Assembly (NCBI GenBank): GCA_013400115.1
Contig: VXBP01004404.1
Coordinates: forward strand, 291,250-355,249
Reading direction: 5' to 3'
Length of the DNA: 64,000 bases
Source: Rhinopomastus cyanomelas
Lineage: Eukaryota > Chordata > Aves > Bucerotiformes > Rhinopomastidae
Part shown: positions 36,447 to 48,100 of the stretch, piece by piece
Layout: every line of letters begins with the position of its first letter
Position numbering within the stretch: the first letter of the stretch is position 1
Position numbers and translations under genes: made by a program
The notes under the pieces: model-generated
What the model was told of the DNA's origin: nothing
Seen by the model: the letters and a program-made list of their open reading frames with translations, nothing else
Databases searched by the model: none

Positions 36447-36547
36447 TTAGAATCATAGAATCATCAGGGATTGGAAGAGACTCGAAAGATCATCTAGTGC
36501 AATCCCCCTGCCACAGCAGGATCACCCAGACCAAGTCATACAGTCTG
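36447..36547 (-). mobile_element. CR1 tail-only fragment
   Basis: AGAATCATAGAATCATCAGGGATTGG... to ...CCCAGACCAAGTCATACAG; about 100 bp. Confidence 0.88.
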
Positions 36548-36715
36548 TAGCCTCTGCAGCTGGTCACGGATGCTCTTGGTGCTGGGATAGCAGGAGCAGC
36601 AGCAGGATTTTCCCTGTGGGATCATCCCACCAGCTATCCAACCAGTATCCCCAAGCCACCACCTCCTAAAGCTTTCAAGACATGTGGATTTTGTCTAGTG
36701 ACTGAGCAGGAACTG

Positions 36716-36783
36716 TGGTGGAGCAAATAGGATGATCTTTTGAGGTCCCTTCCAATCCCTACTGTTAAGTGATTCTGTGATTC
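36716..36783 (+). mobile_element. CR1 tail-only fragment
   Basis: GGATGATCTTTTGAGGTCCC...AAGTGATTCTGTGATTC; about 70 bp. Confidence 0.85.
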
Positions 36784-36949
36784 ACAGCATTCCTAGGACA
36801 GCTTCCTGACCTGAAAGCCTAGAAAAGCATCTCCAGAGGAGATCCCACACAAACCCCATCACTAGGACCACCACAAAAACATTCAGCTCCCAGCACGTTG
36901 GCCACCACTGCCAGAGCAAACCTTGCTTGTGGCCAGCTGGCTACGGCAT

Positions 36950-37482
36950 GGTGGAAGCAGCCACCATGAGGCTGCACCTGGAGTAGTGGGTCCAGTTTTG
37001 GACACCACAGGATCAGAAGGACATTGTGGTGCTGGAGCAGGGCCAGAGAAGGGCAGTGAGGCTGGGGAGAGGGCTGGCAAACAGGCCCTGGAAAGAGTGG
37101 CTGAGGGAACTGGGGTCACAGAGTCTAGAGGAGGCTGAGAGGAGACCTCATTGCTCTCTACAGCTACCACAAAGGAGGTTGTAGTGAGGCTGGTGCTGCT
37201 CTCTTCTCCCAAAGTACTGATGATAGGAGGAGAAATGGCCTCAAGTTGCATCAGGGGAGGCTTTAGATTGGATGTTAGGAAGAAGTTCTTTGCTGACAGA
37301 GTAGTTGGGCACTGGAACAGGCTGCCCAGGGAGGTGGTGGAGCCACTGTCCCTGGAGGTGTTTTTGAAAACCAAGCAGCCAGAGCACTTGAGGCCATGGT
37401 GTAGGGGCTCAGGAGCTGTTGAGATGAGGGCTGGACTTGCTGATTCTGGAGGTCCTGTCCAGTCATGATGATTCTATGACTG
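36950..37482 (+). mobile_element. CR1 LINE 3' fragment
   Basis: Plus orientation: ggctgcacctggagtagtgggtccag (ORF2) through aacaggctgcccagggaggtggtgg to a tail at 37,467-37,482 (ATGATGATTCTATGAC). Same subfamily as the copies at 12,112 and 53,330. Confidence 0.9.
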
Positions 37483-37522
37483 AAAACAAAAGAACCAGCA
37501 CTTAATCCCAGCTCCTAATCTC

Positions 37523-37653
37523 ACTCTGGAGATGTTTAAAACCCTCCTGGACATGTTCCTGTGCGACTTGGTCCAGGTGATCCTGCTCTGGCAGGGGAAT
37601 TGGACTGGATGATCTTTCAAGATCCCTTCCAATCCCTAATGATTCTGTGATTC
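37523..37653 (+). mobile_element. CR1 3' fragment (130 bp)
   Basis: Common-subfamily 3' end: GATGTTTAAAACCCTCCTGG...AATGATTCTGTGATTCA. Confidence 0.9.
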
Positions 37654-38151
37654 AGCACAACCTGCTCCTTCCAGGGTAACCTGAGCAGATCCAATAAGGC
37701 AACGGTATGAGCAGCGGCTCGGTAGCTACAACTAACTACCGCAGGCAGCGTATTTCAGCTTGGCTGTGGGCTTGGTAACGAGAGAAAATAGAGCCAAAAG
37801 CCATCAAGTGTGAGAAGGAGAAGAAAGAGAAGGGCCACACATAGGCAGGGCTGAAGCAGTGAGGTTCTCTCTGTCCAGCCAGTGGATGTCATTTATACAG
37901 GATAAGAAAAACAACAGACAATACAAAGTCCCCTTGTGCCGAGTGGGATTGTTTAATAACACACAAGTAATTCATACAGATTAAGATGGAAGCAATTAAA
38001 AAGCAGGTTGGGCTCTGAGGCAGAGTTCTCCTGGAACTGAGTTTGGGTCCGTGGGGAAGGTGTCACTGGTAGACCCTCCCCAGGCTTCTCTAGCAGCCTG
38101 GCTACCTGTTGTGTCCTTGGAAGAAAGAGTTTAGGTTTGAACATAAATCTG

Positions 38152-38243
38152 TACAGAGTCACAGAGCATTAGGGATTGCAAGGGACCTCGAGAGGTCATC
38201 CAGTCCAATCCCCCTGCCACAGCAGGATCACCCAGACCAAGCC
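38152..38243 (-). mobile_element. CR1 tail-only fragment
   Basis: AGAGTCACAGAGCATTAGGGATTG ... CACCCAGACCAAGC; about 90 bp. Confidence 0.88.
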
Positions 38244-38495
38244 TTAGTCAAAGGCAAAGAGAACACTGCTCTTCACCAGGCAGGAGGCAGCTCTCTCTGC
38301 ACGTCGCCAAGAACCCAGGGTCCCTGGAGGAGGGGCTCCCACCCTTGCAGGGCCACCCAGGGAGTTCCTGATGGTGCAGTGTCAGGCAGCAAGGAGGCAG
38401 CCATGGTGCTCCCTGCCCTGATGCAGGCTGGAGTTCACGAGTCTATGAAGGCCCAGAAGGAAACCTCTATAAAACATCTTCAGGTGAAGGCAAAG

Positions 38496-38576
38496 TCACG
38501 GAGCCATAGAATTATTTATGTTGGAAAAGATCATCGAGTGCGACCATCCCAGACAAAAACTCCTCTGGGATATCAG
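38496..38576 (-). mobile_element. CR1 tail fragment, older subfamily
   Basis: AGCCATAGAATTATTTATGTTGGAAAAGATCATCGAGTGCGACC, eroded. Confidence 0.7.
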
Positions 38577-39067
38577 GAGGCTTCTGCCAGGAACAGACAT
38601 TTTTCAGCCTGAGTGAAACTGATGTCACTTTTTCTTTCTCCATCCCCCACACTCACCATGAACTCATAGGTGAACCAGGAGCCATGGGTTTGTTCCACCT
38701 TGGGAACGTTTCTCATACGTCGAGCCATGGACCAGCTGCCCTGTGGGTGTCACAGAGATGCCTCCAGCACTGCCACTGCATCACATCCACATCGCGGTAC
38801 CTGGAAAGCATCGCTGGGCCAGAGCATCGATGGCTTGGCCGGGGTGAGGACCCAGCTGGGAGGACAGTGCTTAGGAGTGTGGCCAGGTGGGGACAGACAG
38901 GGCTGAAGACCTTTTTGTCACACCTCCCACCTGCCAGCTGCAGCATCCCCAGCAGGTCATGGATGAGGAACTAACAGAGCAGGTTCTCACCGTGGGATTA
39001 AAAAGATAAACAAGAACTGGGGGATTATTTAGTGGAGGCTAAACACCCACAGAAGCATTTTGCTCTG

Positions 39068-39680
39068 TAACACTTGTGGCCAAGAAGGCCAACAGCATCC
39101 TGGGGTGGATCTGAAGAGGGGTGGTGAGTAGATAGAGGTTCTCCTCCTCCTCTATTCTTCCCTGGTGAGACCACATCTGGAATCTTGTGTCCACTTCTGG
39201 GAGCCTCAGTTCCAGAAGGACACGGAGCTGCTGGAGAGAGTCCAGCACAGAGCCACAAAGATGATGAAGGGAGTCACGATAACATCTCCCTGATTAGGAA
39301 AGGCTGAGGGAGCTGGGTCTCTTCAGCTTGAAGAAGAGGAGACTGAGGGGTGACCCTATTAGTGTTGATAAATATGTGAAGGGCGGGTGTCAGGAGGATG
39401 GAGCTGGGCTCTGCTCAGGGGCACCCAGTGATAGGACAAGGGACAACAGATGTCAGCTGTTCCACATCAATATGAGAAGGAACTTGTTCACAGTGTGGGT
39501 GACAGAGCACTGGAAGGGGCTGCCCAGGGGGATTGTGGAGTCTCCTTCTCTGGAGATGTTTAAAACCAGCCTGGACATGTTCCTGTGTGACTTGGTCTAG
39601 ATGGTCCTGCTGTGGCAGGGGGATTGGACTGGATGATCTTTCAAGGTCCCTTCCAGTCCCTACTGTTCTGTGATGCTGTG
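39068..39680 (+). mobile_element. CR1 LINE 3' fragment with ORF2 remnant
   Basis: Plus orientation: VAKKANSILGWI-like start, then RLRELGLFSLKKRRLRGDPI and VTEHWKGLPRGIVESPSLEMF, and a tail at about 39,665. One of the better preserved copies. Confidence 0.92.
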
Positions 39681-40392
39681 CTGTTCCCATCACGCTCAGG
39701 CAGCCTAACACTGACTCCTTGTTCATACCCTGTTGTTTAAAGAACCTCCCCCCAAAGTGAACCAAACCAGTCTAATTACAGAATAAACCTTCAGCTTGAA
39801 ATGAGCAGCCAGACACTCAGAACTGGTTTCTGACATGACAAATGATCTGAGAGCGGCTGCGCTGCAGGCGCTGTGTTCAAACCCAATATAAAACCACATG
39901 GCAGAGCAGCAGCAGGAGACGTGACCCTGAGCACAAACATGGCCCGAGACAAACGTCTCCTTAAAACGCCATCGGTGATCTGCGTGGCAGCTGGACCTGG
40001 CGGTGGAACAGCACCGGCCACCTCCGGAGGTGGGGCTGTGGTGACACACACACACACACACACAGATCCCTACGATGGCATCTGCCCAGTTGCTGCAGTT
40101 TTGGAACCTCAAACAGAGTCCCAGCCTTCCCTGGAAACCTAAGGGAGGGTCCTGTCCTGTTGTGCACATGACCCAACATCCAACTCTTGGCTTGCGGGGA
40201 GAGATTCAAACTGCCACATTGGGACTGTGGTGACATCCAAGTGATGGGTGAGAGACAGGTAGTTTAGGAAAGATAACCTTGTCACCCTTAAACTCTAAAT
40301 AGCTCATGTCCAAGCATTGATGCCCCAGAGGTGCTGAGGAGCAGCAGCACCTGCCTTGGCAGCACCAGCCCCAAGCCCATCCAGCATGCCTG
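39681..40392. other. Intergenic with a CA repeat
   Basis: Unique sequence with a (CA)n run at 40,044-40,064; no gene recognised. Confidence 0.55.
40044..40064. repeat. (CA)n microsatellite
   Basis: Uninterrupted CA run of about 10 units. Confidence 0.9.
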
Positions 40393-40905
40393 GAGAACAT
40401 CAGGGATTGGAAGGGATCTCCAAAGATCATCCAGTCCAATCCCCTGCCACAGCAGGATCACCTAGACCAAGTCACACAGGAAAATGTCCAGGTGGGTTTT
40501 AAATGTCTTCAGAGAAGGAGACTCCACAACCCCCCTGGTCAGCCCCTTCCAGTGCTCTGTCACCCTCATCATGAAGAAGGTCCTTCTGATATTAATGTGG
40601 GACCTTCTATGTTCCAGCTGACACCCATTGCCCCTTGTCCTATCACTAGATGCCACTGAGCAGAGCCTGGCTCCATCCTCCTGACACCCACCCTTCACAT
40701 ATTTATCAACCTTAATGAGGTCACCCCTCAGTCTCCTCCAAGCTCAAGAGACCCAGTTCCTTCATCCTTTCCTCACCAGGGAGATGCTCCAGTCTCTTCA
40801 TCATCTTTGTGGCTCTGCACTGGACTCTTTCCAGCAGCTCCATGTCCTTCTGGAACTGAGTAGCCCAGACCTGGACACAAGAGTCCAGAAGTGGTCTGAC
40901 CCAAA
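40393..40905 (-). mobile_element. CR1 LINE 3' fragment
   Basis: Common subfamily: starts GAACATCAGGGATTGGAAGG (terminal tail units lost) and runs to ORF2 sequence near 40,900. Confidence 0.92.
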
Positions 40906-41737
40906 CAGGCCAACTGGCAGAGGCACTGACTGTCTCAAACCTCAGAGGTGGATCCTAACAATCGCCAACTACAACAGCTGCTTCAGCCAAGGTGTTTCCT
41001 CAGAGGACCCCATTATTTTTGCCAGGGTGCATTATTTATAGTGAAGAGCCTTGGGGAAAACAGCTGCCAAGGGCTTGTGAGCAGGATGAGATCATGGTAG
41101 AGATGGGCAAGGCTCCAGAACACTGATTTATTCTTCTGCAAGTAGATTTATTGACCACCTGGTAGGGAAGGGGGTTGGTTGCCTTTTCTCAACACAAGAA
41201 TCAGAATTATTGAGGCTGGAAAAGACTTCTGAGCTCATCCAGCCCAGGACCTGACACCACCACAGCAGCCAGATCAGGGCACTCAGGGCCACAGCCAGTC
41301 TGTCCTTCAACACCTCCAGGGATGAGGACTCCCCCACTGCCCTGGGCAGTCCAGCCCAGGCTCTGATCACCCTTTCCATGAGGAAGGGCTCCTCTCAAGT
41401 CAGAGCTGTTTGAGAGGCCAGGGCTGAAGAGCCGCTCAGTGACTCGCACTGCAGAGCAGGGCTCTGCCTCATCCCTCCAGAGTTAACAGCTCTTCACCAC
41501 AGCAGGGGCTGAGTCTGAACAGAGGATGACTCGGCTCCAGCACTAGCTGTCATTTCTGCTGCTTCAGGGCAGAGTCTCACCCAGTTTGACCCTGAGGAAT
41601 GTTAGACTCACCTCTCTGGACCTCTGGCTGCACTGGCTCTTGGTGCCAGTCACACCATGGTGAGGGAGGGTGAATCGGATCTGCTCCTGCACCATGAACC
41701 TCATCGCTGGCCAACACAGGAGAAATGAGAGTGTCAT
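40906..41737. other. Intergenic with one CR1 copy
   Basis: Besides the CR1 at 41,193-41,395, single-copy, no gene recognised. Confidence 0.5.
41193..41395 (-). mobile_element. CR1 LINE 3' fragment, third subfamily
   Basis: AGAATTATTGAGGCTGGAAAAGACTTCTGAGCTCATCC; same subfamily as 32,462. Confidence 0.85.
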
Positions 41738-42200
41738 CTGCTGGAGAGAGCCCAACACAGAGCCACAAAGATGATGAAGGGAGTAGAACATGTCCCTGAT
41801 GAGGAAAGGCTGAGGGAGCTGGGTCTCTTGAGCTTGGAAAAATGGAGTCTGAGGGGTGACCTCATTGATGTTGATAAATGTGCGCAGGGTGGTTGTCAGG
41901 AGGATGGAGCCAGGCTCTGCTCAGTGGCATCTACTGATAGGACAAGGGGCAGTGGGTGTCAGCTGGAACAGAGGAGGTTCCACATCAATATCAGAAGGAC
42001 CTTCTTCCCAGTGAGGGTGATAGAGCACTGGAAGGGGCTGCCCAGGGGGGTTGTGGAGTCTCCTTCTCTGGAGACATTTAAAACCTGCCTGGATGTGTTC
42101 CTGTGCGAGTGGATCTAGGTGATCCTGCTGTGGCAGGGGGATTGGACTGGATGATCTTTCCAGGCCCCTTCCAATCCCTAATGTTGTGTGATTCTGTGAC
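41738..42200 (+). mobile_element. CR1 LINE 3' fragment
   Basis: Common subfamily, plus. The ORF2 C-terminus is open for 115 codons (41,771-42,118), ending in the normal ORF2 C-terminal region; tail at 42,180-42,200. A recent insertion by its intact frame. Confidence 0.93.
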
Positions 42201-42989
42201 CCCCCAGGTCACAGTCCTGCAGCCAGCTCAGCAGCCGCCGTCTTTCCTCCAGCCCTGAACTTCACACTGTCGTCCCTGACGTCTCCATCAGCCCCCCACG
42301 GTGCAGGGTTCCGCATCCCACCGCAGCTTTGCGCCCCTTTCCCTTGCTCTTCCTCACCCCTCAAGCCCTGCAGCAGGATGGCAGAGCACGCAGCTCTCTG
42401 AATGCAAAGTGAGGGTCCCAGCCTCCGCGCCGGAACCGGAGAGGACTGCAGCACCCTGCGGCAGGAGGGCTCCAGCGGGGCGCAGGGGAGGTCTCAGCAG
42501 AACCGCAAACACTCCAGAGCTGCTGCCGCCGCAGAGCTGCGTGAAGACGGGCGGTTTCCGAGCTGGAGAGCCCCGCTGCTGCAGCAAACAAAGCGACTTC
42601 GGGCTTTGACAGCTTCCTCTTGACACAGGGAAAGGTGATTTGTGCTTCAAAGGGTGAGGAGTTTATCATCAGAAAGGAGCTGGGACGGAGCTCTGAGTGT
42701 TTACACAGGGAGGAACGAGACAGGCAGCGAGAGCAGAGATATTTATACCCGTCCATTAATAAAAGAAACCAAGTCAACCACATCCCCTTGTGCTAAAGTT
42801 AGAGCTCAGCGCTCACCGTGGCCTTAAAAAGGCAAGAAAGTTTTTGTAAACTGGGGCACCTGCGTCAGGTGCTGGCTCTGCACGTCCCCTCTCCTGCCAG
42901 GCAGGAGCCAACCGTGGCAAAGCCTCTCCAAGGGAGACAGCCGACTCCTGCACCTCCACCGTACATTTAAAAGGTGCTGGACGAGTGTC
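42201..42989. other. Single-copy GC-rich intergenic stretch
   Basis: GC-rich with overlapping ORFs of up to 140 codons on both strands. No splice-flanked coding homology recognised. Possible regulatory DNA. Confidence 0.45.
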
Positions 42990-43662
42990 TCACAGAATCA
43001 CAGGACACTAGGGATTGGAAGGGACCGCGAAAGATCATCCAGTCCAATCCCCCTGCCACAGCAGGATCTCCTGGACCAAGCTGCACAGGTGGGTTTTAAA
43101 CCTCTCCAGTGAATGAGCCTCCACAAGCCCCCTTGGGCAACCCCTTCCAGGGCTCTGTCACTCTCACCGTGAAGAAGTTCCTTCTCATATTGATGTGGAA
43201 TCTCTTCTATTCCAGCTGACATCCTTGGTCCTGTCATTAGATGCCACTGAGCAGAGCCTGGCTCCATCCTCCTGACACCCACCCTTTCCATATTTATCAA
43301 CACTAATAGGGTCACCCCTCAGTCTCCTTTCTCCAAGCTCAAGAGACCCAGCTCCCTCAGCCTTTCCTCACCAGGGAGATGTTCCACTCCCTCCATCATC
43401 TTTGTGGCTCTGTGCTGGACTCTCCAGCAGCTCCGTGACCTTCTGGAACGGAGGAGCCCAGACCTGGACACAATACTCCAGGTGTGGTCTCACCAGGGCA
43501 GAATAGAGGGGGGAGAAGATCTTCTCTCGATCTACTAACTAGTCCACTTCTGATCCACCCCAGGATGCCGTTGGTCTTCTTGGCCACAAGGGCTCATGGT
43601 CACCCTGCTGTCCACCAAGACCCCCAAGTCCCTTTCTCCTTCGCTGCTCTCCAGCAGATATA
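42990..43662 (-). mobile_element. CR1 LINE 3' fragment with ORF2 remnant
   Basis: Common subfamily, minus, 670 bp. The tail begins CAGAATCACAGGACACTAGG. Minus-strand frames include MAKKTNGILGWIRSGLVSRS. Confidence 0.92.
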
Positions 43663-44560
43663 TTTATGGGAGTTCACTGGATTGGCCGTGTTCATTCCCT
43701 CCGGCAACTCGCCATCTGCTCAGAGAACCCGTAGCCGCTTCCCTTGCCAGGCTCCTACTTCTGATCCCGCCCCGGGCTGAGCCGCGCACCAGCACGACAC
43801 CTCCTCCAGCCACTCGCGAGCCAGTTCGAGGATCAGCTACTCTTTGGCTTCACCTTGAGCCGCTGGCAGCTCGGCAGACCGGGAGCGCCTCCACGTCTCT
43901 CTCGAAGCCTTTCTCCGCAGTACCTCTCCCTCGGCGCAGCGGAGCTCCGTCCCAAGGCCTCTCCCAGCCTCTGCACTGCAGAATCCCTTCGCGGGCTCCT
44001 CTGCGACAATTACTCAGCCCTGATTTCCAGGCGTCTAATTTTAGCAGCTACTGTTGAACTTCCTCTGGAGTTATTGTTGGAGCGAGATGAGGAACAGCTG
44101 ACAGCAACACACGGCAGCTCCGCGGCAGGCGCCGGGAAGCAGCGCTCACGGGTCCCACGCGCCCTCCTGCATCGCCAGCGGCAGTCCTACCGCTCGGGGA
44201 CGCACCCGATCCCGTCCCCGTTCGTTCCCGGCAGCGACCGCATCCTGCACCAGCCTCAGCCACCCCAGGCCTGTTTTGCTGAATCATTTAGCTCGGCTCC
44301 CAGTTTCCATAATTACTTGCAAATCGGCCCCCGGGATTTATTATCGGGCTATTTTTAGGCTCGTTTCGGCGGAAAAGGCATCTGATTACAGGGCTGGGTA
44401 TTTGCATGACATCTTCCACTCCAGGGCCTCGGAGCGCTTGGTGGAATACGGATGAACCCGTGGCGCAGCGATCCCCCTCCTTTCATGGGCAGGACAACGG
44501 GAGCGGCGCTTCGAAGCCTCGAAGGGAACTTCACGCCGAGCGCAGCAACGCCGGCTCCTG
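43663..44560. promoter_or_regulatory. Candidate enhancer island (MEF2, E-box, octamer)
   Basis: CR1-free, GC-rich then AT-rich single-copy block. It holds a perfect MEF2 consensus CTATTTTTAG (44,349-44,358), an E-box CAGCTG (44,095-44,100), homeodomain-type CATAATTACTTGCAAAT near 44,310, and an octamer ATTTGCAT (44,400-44,407). ORFs here do not resemble any protein. It sits 0.7 kb past the RBFOX2 transcript end and 19 kb upstream of MB. Confidence 0.4.
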
Positions 44561-44636
44561 GATGTGTGCGGGTGGCCATCAAACCTGAGCTCAAGTGGAC
44601 AGCAGGGGGTTGGCTGCACAGGATTAAAGACAACAC

Positions 44637-44846
44637 TGATCACAGAATCACCACTGGAAGGGACCTCGAAAGACCATCCAGTCCAATCCCCCTGCCACAG
44701 CAGGATCACCTAGATCAAGTCCCACAGGAACACATCCAGGTGGGTTTTAAACATCTCCACAGAAGGAGACTCCACAACCCCCCTGGGCAGCCCCTTCCAG
44801 GGCTCTGTCACCCCAATGTGAAGAAGCTCCTTCTCACACTGATGTC
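44637..44846 (-). mobile_element. CR1 LINE 3' fragment
   Basis: Common subfamily, ends at about CTTCTCACACTGATGTC. Confidence 0.9.
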
Positions 44847-44947
44847 AAGGTGTTGCTGTTCATCACCGTTAGGGAAGACCCCACCTCCCCGCTCACTCTT
44901 CAGCCCAACCCGCCCTTCTTTACAAGGAGCCAGTGAAACCCATCGGG

Positions 44948-45090
44948 ATCGCAGAATCCCACAGCGTTAGGGACTGGAAAGGACCTCGAAAGATCATCCA
45001 GCCCAATCCCCCCACCACAGCAGGATCCCCTAGATCCGGTGGCAACAGCAACACGTCCTGGTGGGTATCAAACGTCTGCGCTGAAGAACA
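44948..45090 (-). mobile_element. CR1 LINE 3' fragment
   Basis: GCAGAATCCCACAGCGTTAGGGACTGG...; just outside the predicted RBFOX2 3' end. Confidence 0.85.
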
Positions 45091-45111
45091 AGACGAGAGG
45101 CAGGAGGCAGC

Positions 45112-48100
45112 AGGCTGGTGTTTCTCTCTTTTATTTAAAAACAGTGCTTCATTACCATTTGCAAAGGGTTAGGAAGGGTTTCCCCCCTTGCTTAGAGTTT
45201 ATAAAAGCCAGCAACATGATCAATAATTTATACACATGGATAGTAATACAAAAAAAAGGAATAAAAGCTAAAGATCTAACTACTCCGACCTTCACAATTC
45301 CAGCTACTTGATAATAATAGGAGTAACCCAATGAATACTGTATGGTCTGAAAGCTACTATACATATGATACTTAACGAGGGAGGGCGGGAGGTTCGAGGC
45401 TGTCACAGAGCCCTGGGATGCAGATACTGCTTCTCCAGAGTCAGCAGGGAAATGGGACCCTGGGCAAGCGGCTCGGGCGTCCTAGGAAATCATCGAGGGG
45501 AAGGAGGGAACGTGTGTCCCCCCGCCGCGGGGACACGTCCTGCTCCCCGGCGGTACCTGGCAATGGGAGGTGCTGGGGAGACCGCGTGAAGGGGCAAGTC
45601 CGTCGCTGCCGCCGGAGGTGCTGCGGCGTCTCAGCCGCGCGCTGAGAAACCTCCGAGTCTCAAGTGGGTCGGCCTGTGAGGTCAGTAAGATGCTCCGCCA
45701 GCTCCGTAGCGCTCTAGAACCCTGCTTCTCGTTTGCTATCAGCCCCAGGTTGTAGCTCCAGCTATTTACAAGCAGGATTTTATCTTATTAAAAAAATACA
45801 ACCAAAACCAAACCCCAAACGGAAAGAGAAAACCAACCTGGAAAGGGAAGAGACAAACCAACCCCCAAACCAAATCGCATCCCCCGGGCTGAGAGCGCGT
45901 CAGCTCGTCGCCTGATACCGTGTCAGGCTGCCAGAGCTGCGAGGCGCACGTGGAACGCGGGAGGAGGAGAGATGCTGAGCTCGAGAAACACGACGCAGAC
46001 GGAGAGCGATCGGCCCCGCGGGAGGCCTGGGCTCTGCAAGGAAGCCGCTCCCCGGAGAAGCAGCAAGCCCCCTCCACCAGCAGAGAGCTGCGAACGCAGC
46101 AGGAGACCCGGTGACCCCCCAGCTGCGGAGCGAAAACGGAACCGAAAAGGATCAGAACTAAAACGAAAACCCGTTGCTGAGCTGAACCAGTGTCGGGCGG
46201 ACGGCTTCGGGCACCAGCGAGCCGCTGGGGCCACTGGGAGAGGTTTCTGCTGCTCCTCTGCCGTGAGCGGAGAGGCAGCATGAGGGGAGCTGGTCTCCTG
46301 CAGGAGCCTGGACCAGCGGCAGCCCGCTCCCCGGAGAAGACAACCGCTTGGGGTGCTTTCTGCCACCGGCAAGAAGTTGCCTTCCAGGGTTAGCAGCAGC
46401 AACGGAAACGGCACCGGGCTGTCCAGGCGACGTTTCAGGTGCCGGCGACGCACGCGCTGCATTGGGACGGGGTTGGGGCTACCCTGCCAACTCCTGGCTA
46501 GAGCGAAGCGTCTCCCCAGGGCAACTTGAAAAGGGCCCCACTTCGCACTCAGGGCTATCGGACTCCTATCGGACTCCTGCTCGTCGTGTTGAGTGGAGTT
46601 TTCATGGTGGAAGCTGAACCGGGGTCGGAGGGCGGAGAGAGAGAGCAGTCAGTCAGGTGGGGGTGGAGGGAAAAGGGGCTTCTCAGACATTAAACATCAC
46701 CAAAAATAGTGTTTTATGCGACGAAGAATCAACTCTCACTGGTGCCTACTACAAAATGTTCGACGTTTCCCGAGAGCATGACAAAAGAAAAACACAGGGT
46801 CACTGAGGATGTTCATCCCGGTCACTGGGGTCGGGTGGGGGGTCTCCCTTCCCCCCCACCCCTCCTATTTTAAAACAGTGCAAACAGGTCACGCGCTTTA
46901 GAATCACCCCTCCGCTCCGACGACAGCACTGCTGAGACCCTGCCGGGTCAGAGGGGCGGCAGGTCGTCGGGCCCCCCTGGCTGCCCACGTGCTTCCCCTT
47001 CGGAGCCAGACTCGGCCAGAGTGCTCCCCAGAGCTGGTGGCTGGGCTTCCCTCTGTTGAACTGCTCAGTGCTCCCCACAGCTGTTCTCTGCTCCCCTCCT
47101 TCCTCAGGGCCGGGCCGGGAACATACAGACTGGGACGGGTGAGGGAAAGCAGGAGGTCGGCTCTGCTTCGTGTTCCTTGCTGCCAACGCTCTGGGCGCTG
47201 GCAGCGAAACGCCAGGAGCTGGCATCTCCTTCTGGGCGCGGAGGTGGCTTCCTTGACTCTTTCACAACGAGCCAGCTCTTCCGAGCCCCCTCTCCAGCTC
47301 TTCCGATCACCCTTCCCAGCTCTTCCCATCACTCTCCCCAGCTATTCCGATCACCGTACCCAGTTCGCTGTTGCACTTCACATCCAGAGATCTCAAAAGG
47401 GGAGGGAACGGGGGGACAAACTCTCACTTCGGTGTAGGAGTGGGGGAGCAAAGTCTAGAGCGACGACACAACTGCTTCGCGATCCCCCTCGAGGAGCACT
47501 GACAGGAGCCTACCCAACACACACGTCTCGGACTCCCGGGCTAGCACTCTTCTCGCTTGGGCAAGCCACAGCTACTACAAAACATGGCTCTGTCTCTCTG
47601 CACTAACCACACAGGATCCAGGCAGCACCTGCTTGTCCGGGAGGAGCTGGCTGGAGCGGGCTCACGCCGAGCTCCCCCCGGTCATCTCCAGGTCCTACCA
47701 CCTCAGAAAAGCCAAAGCACCCGCCGGCAGCGCCGGGACAGGGACGGCAGGCGGTGAACGTGCTGGGCATCGAACCGAACCTATTCCCAGTCGCGAACAA
47801 GCCACACCAGCAGCAGTCCCCTTTGGACCAGCACAGCTGTACCCACAAAGAAAAGCCAGACCGGCGCGCTGAAGAGATCGACTCCTAAATCCCAACTGCC
47901 ACCGGCGCGTCGCGTGCCGGCCAGACCTCCCGCAGGACGGTACAAACAGCCACGCTCAGAAAGACAAGGTCCTTTCCTCCCAGGCACCACCGGAGCGGGT
48001 GCCGAGCAGCGAGCTGCTCGCCAGGCTGCCCACGAGGGGCTTTCTTCCCCCTCCTCAGAAAGTCAAACCCGGCGCTTTGCAAGGGACCCGCGACCGCCGG

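Larger units (their letters stand above)
37654..39067. other. Intergenic with two CR1 tail fragments
   Basis: Apart from the two short CR1 pieces listed separately, single-copy. The 167-codon plus ORF at 38,109-38,612 runs through a CR1 tail and is not a gene. Confidence 0.5.

Noticed and set aside
41771..42118. 115-codon ORF as a host gene
   Set aside because: It is the C-terminus of CR1 ORF2; part of a retrotransposon fragment.
45923..46462. 171-179-codon minus ORFs near 46 kb
   Set aside because: Sense with RBFOX2 but inside its 3'UTR, GC-rich, without homology; untranslated sequence is the simpler reading.
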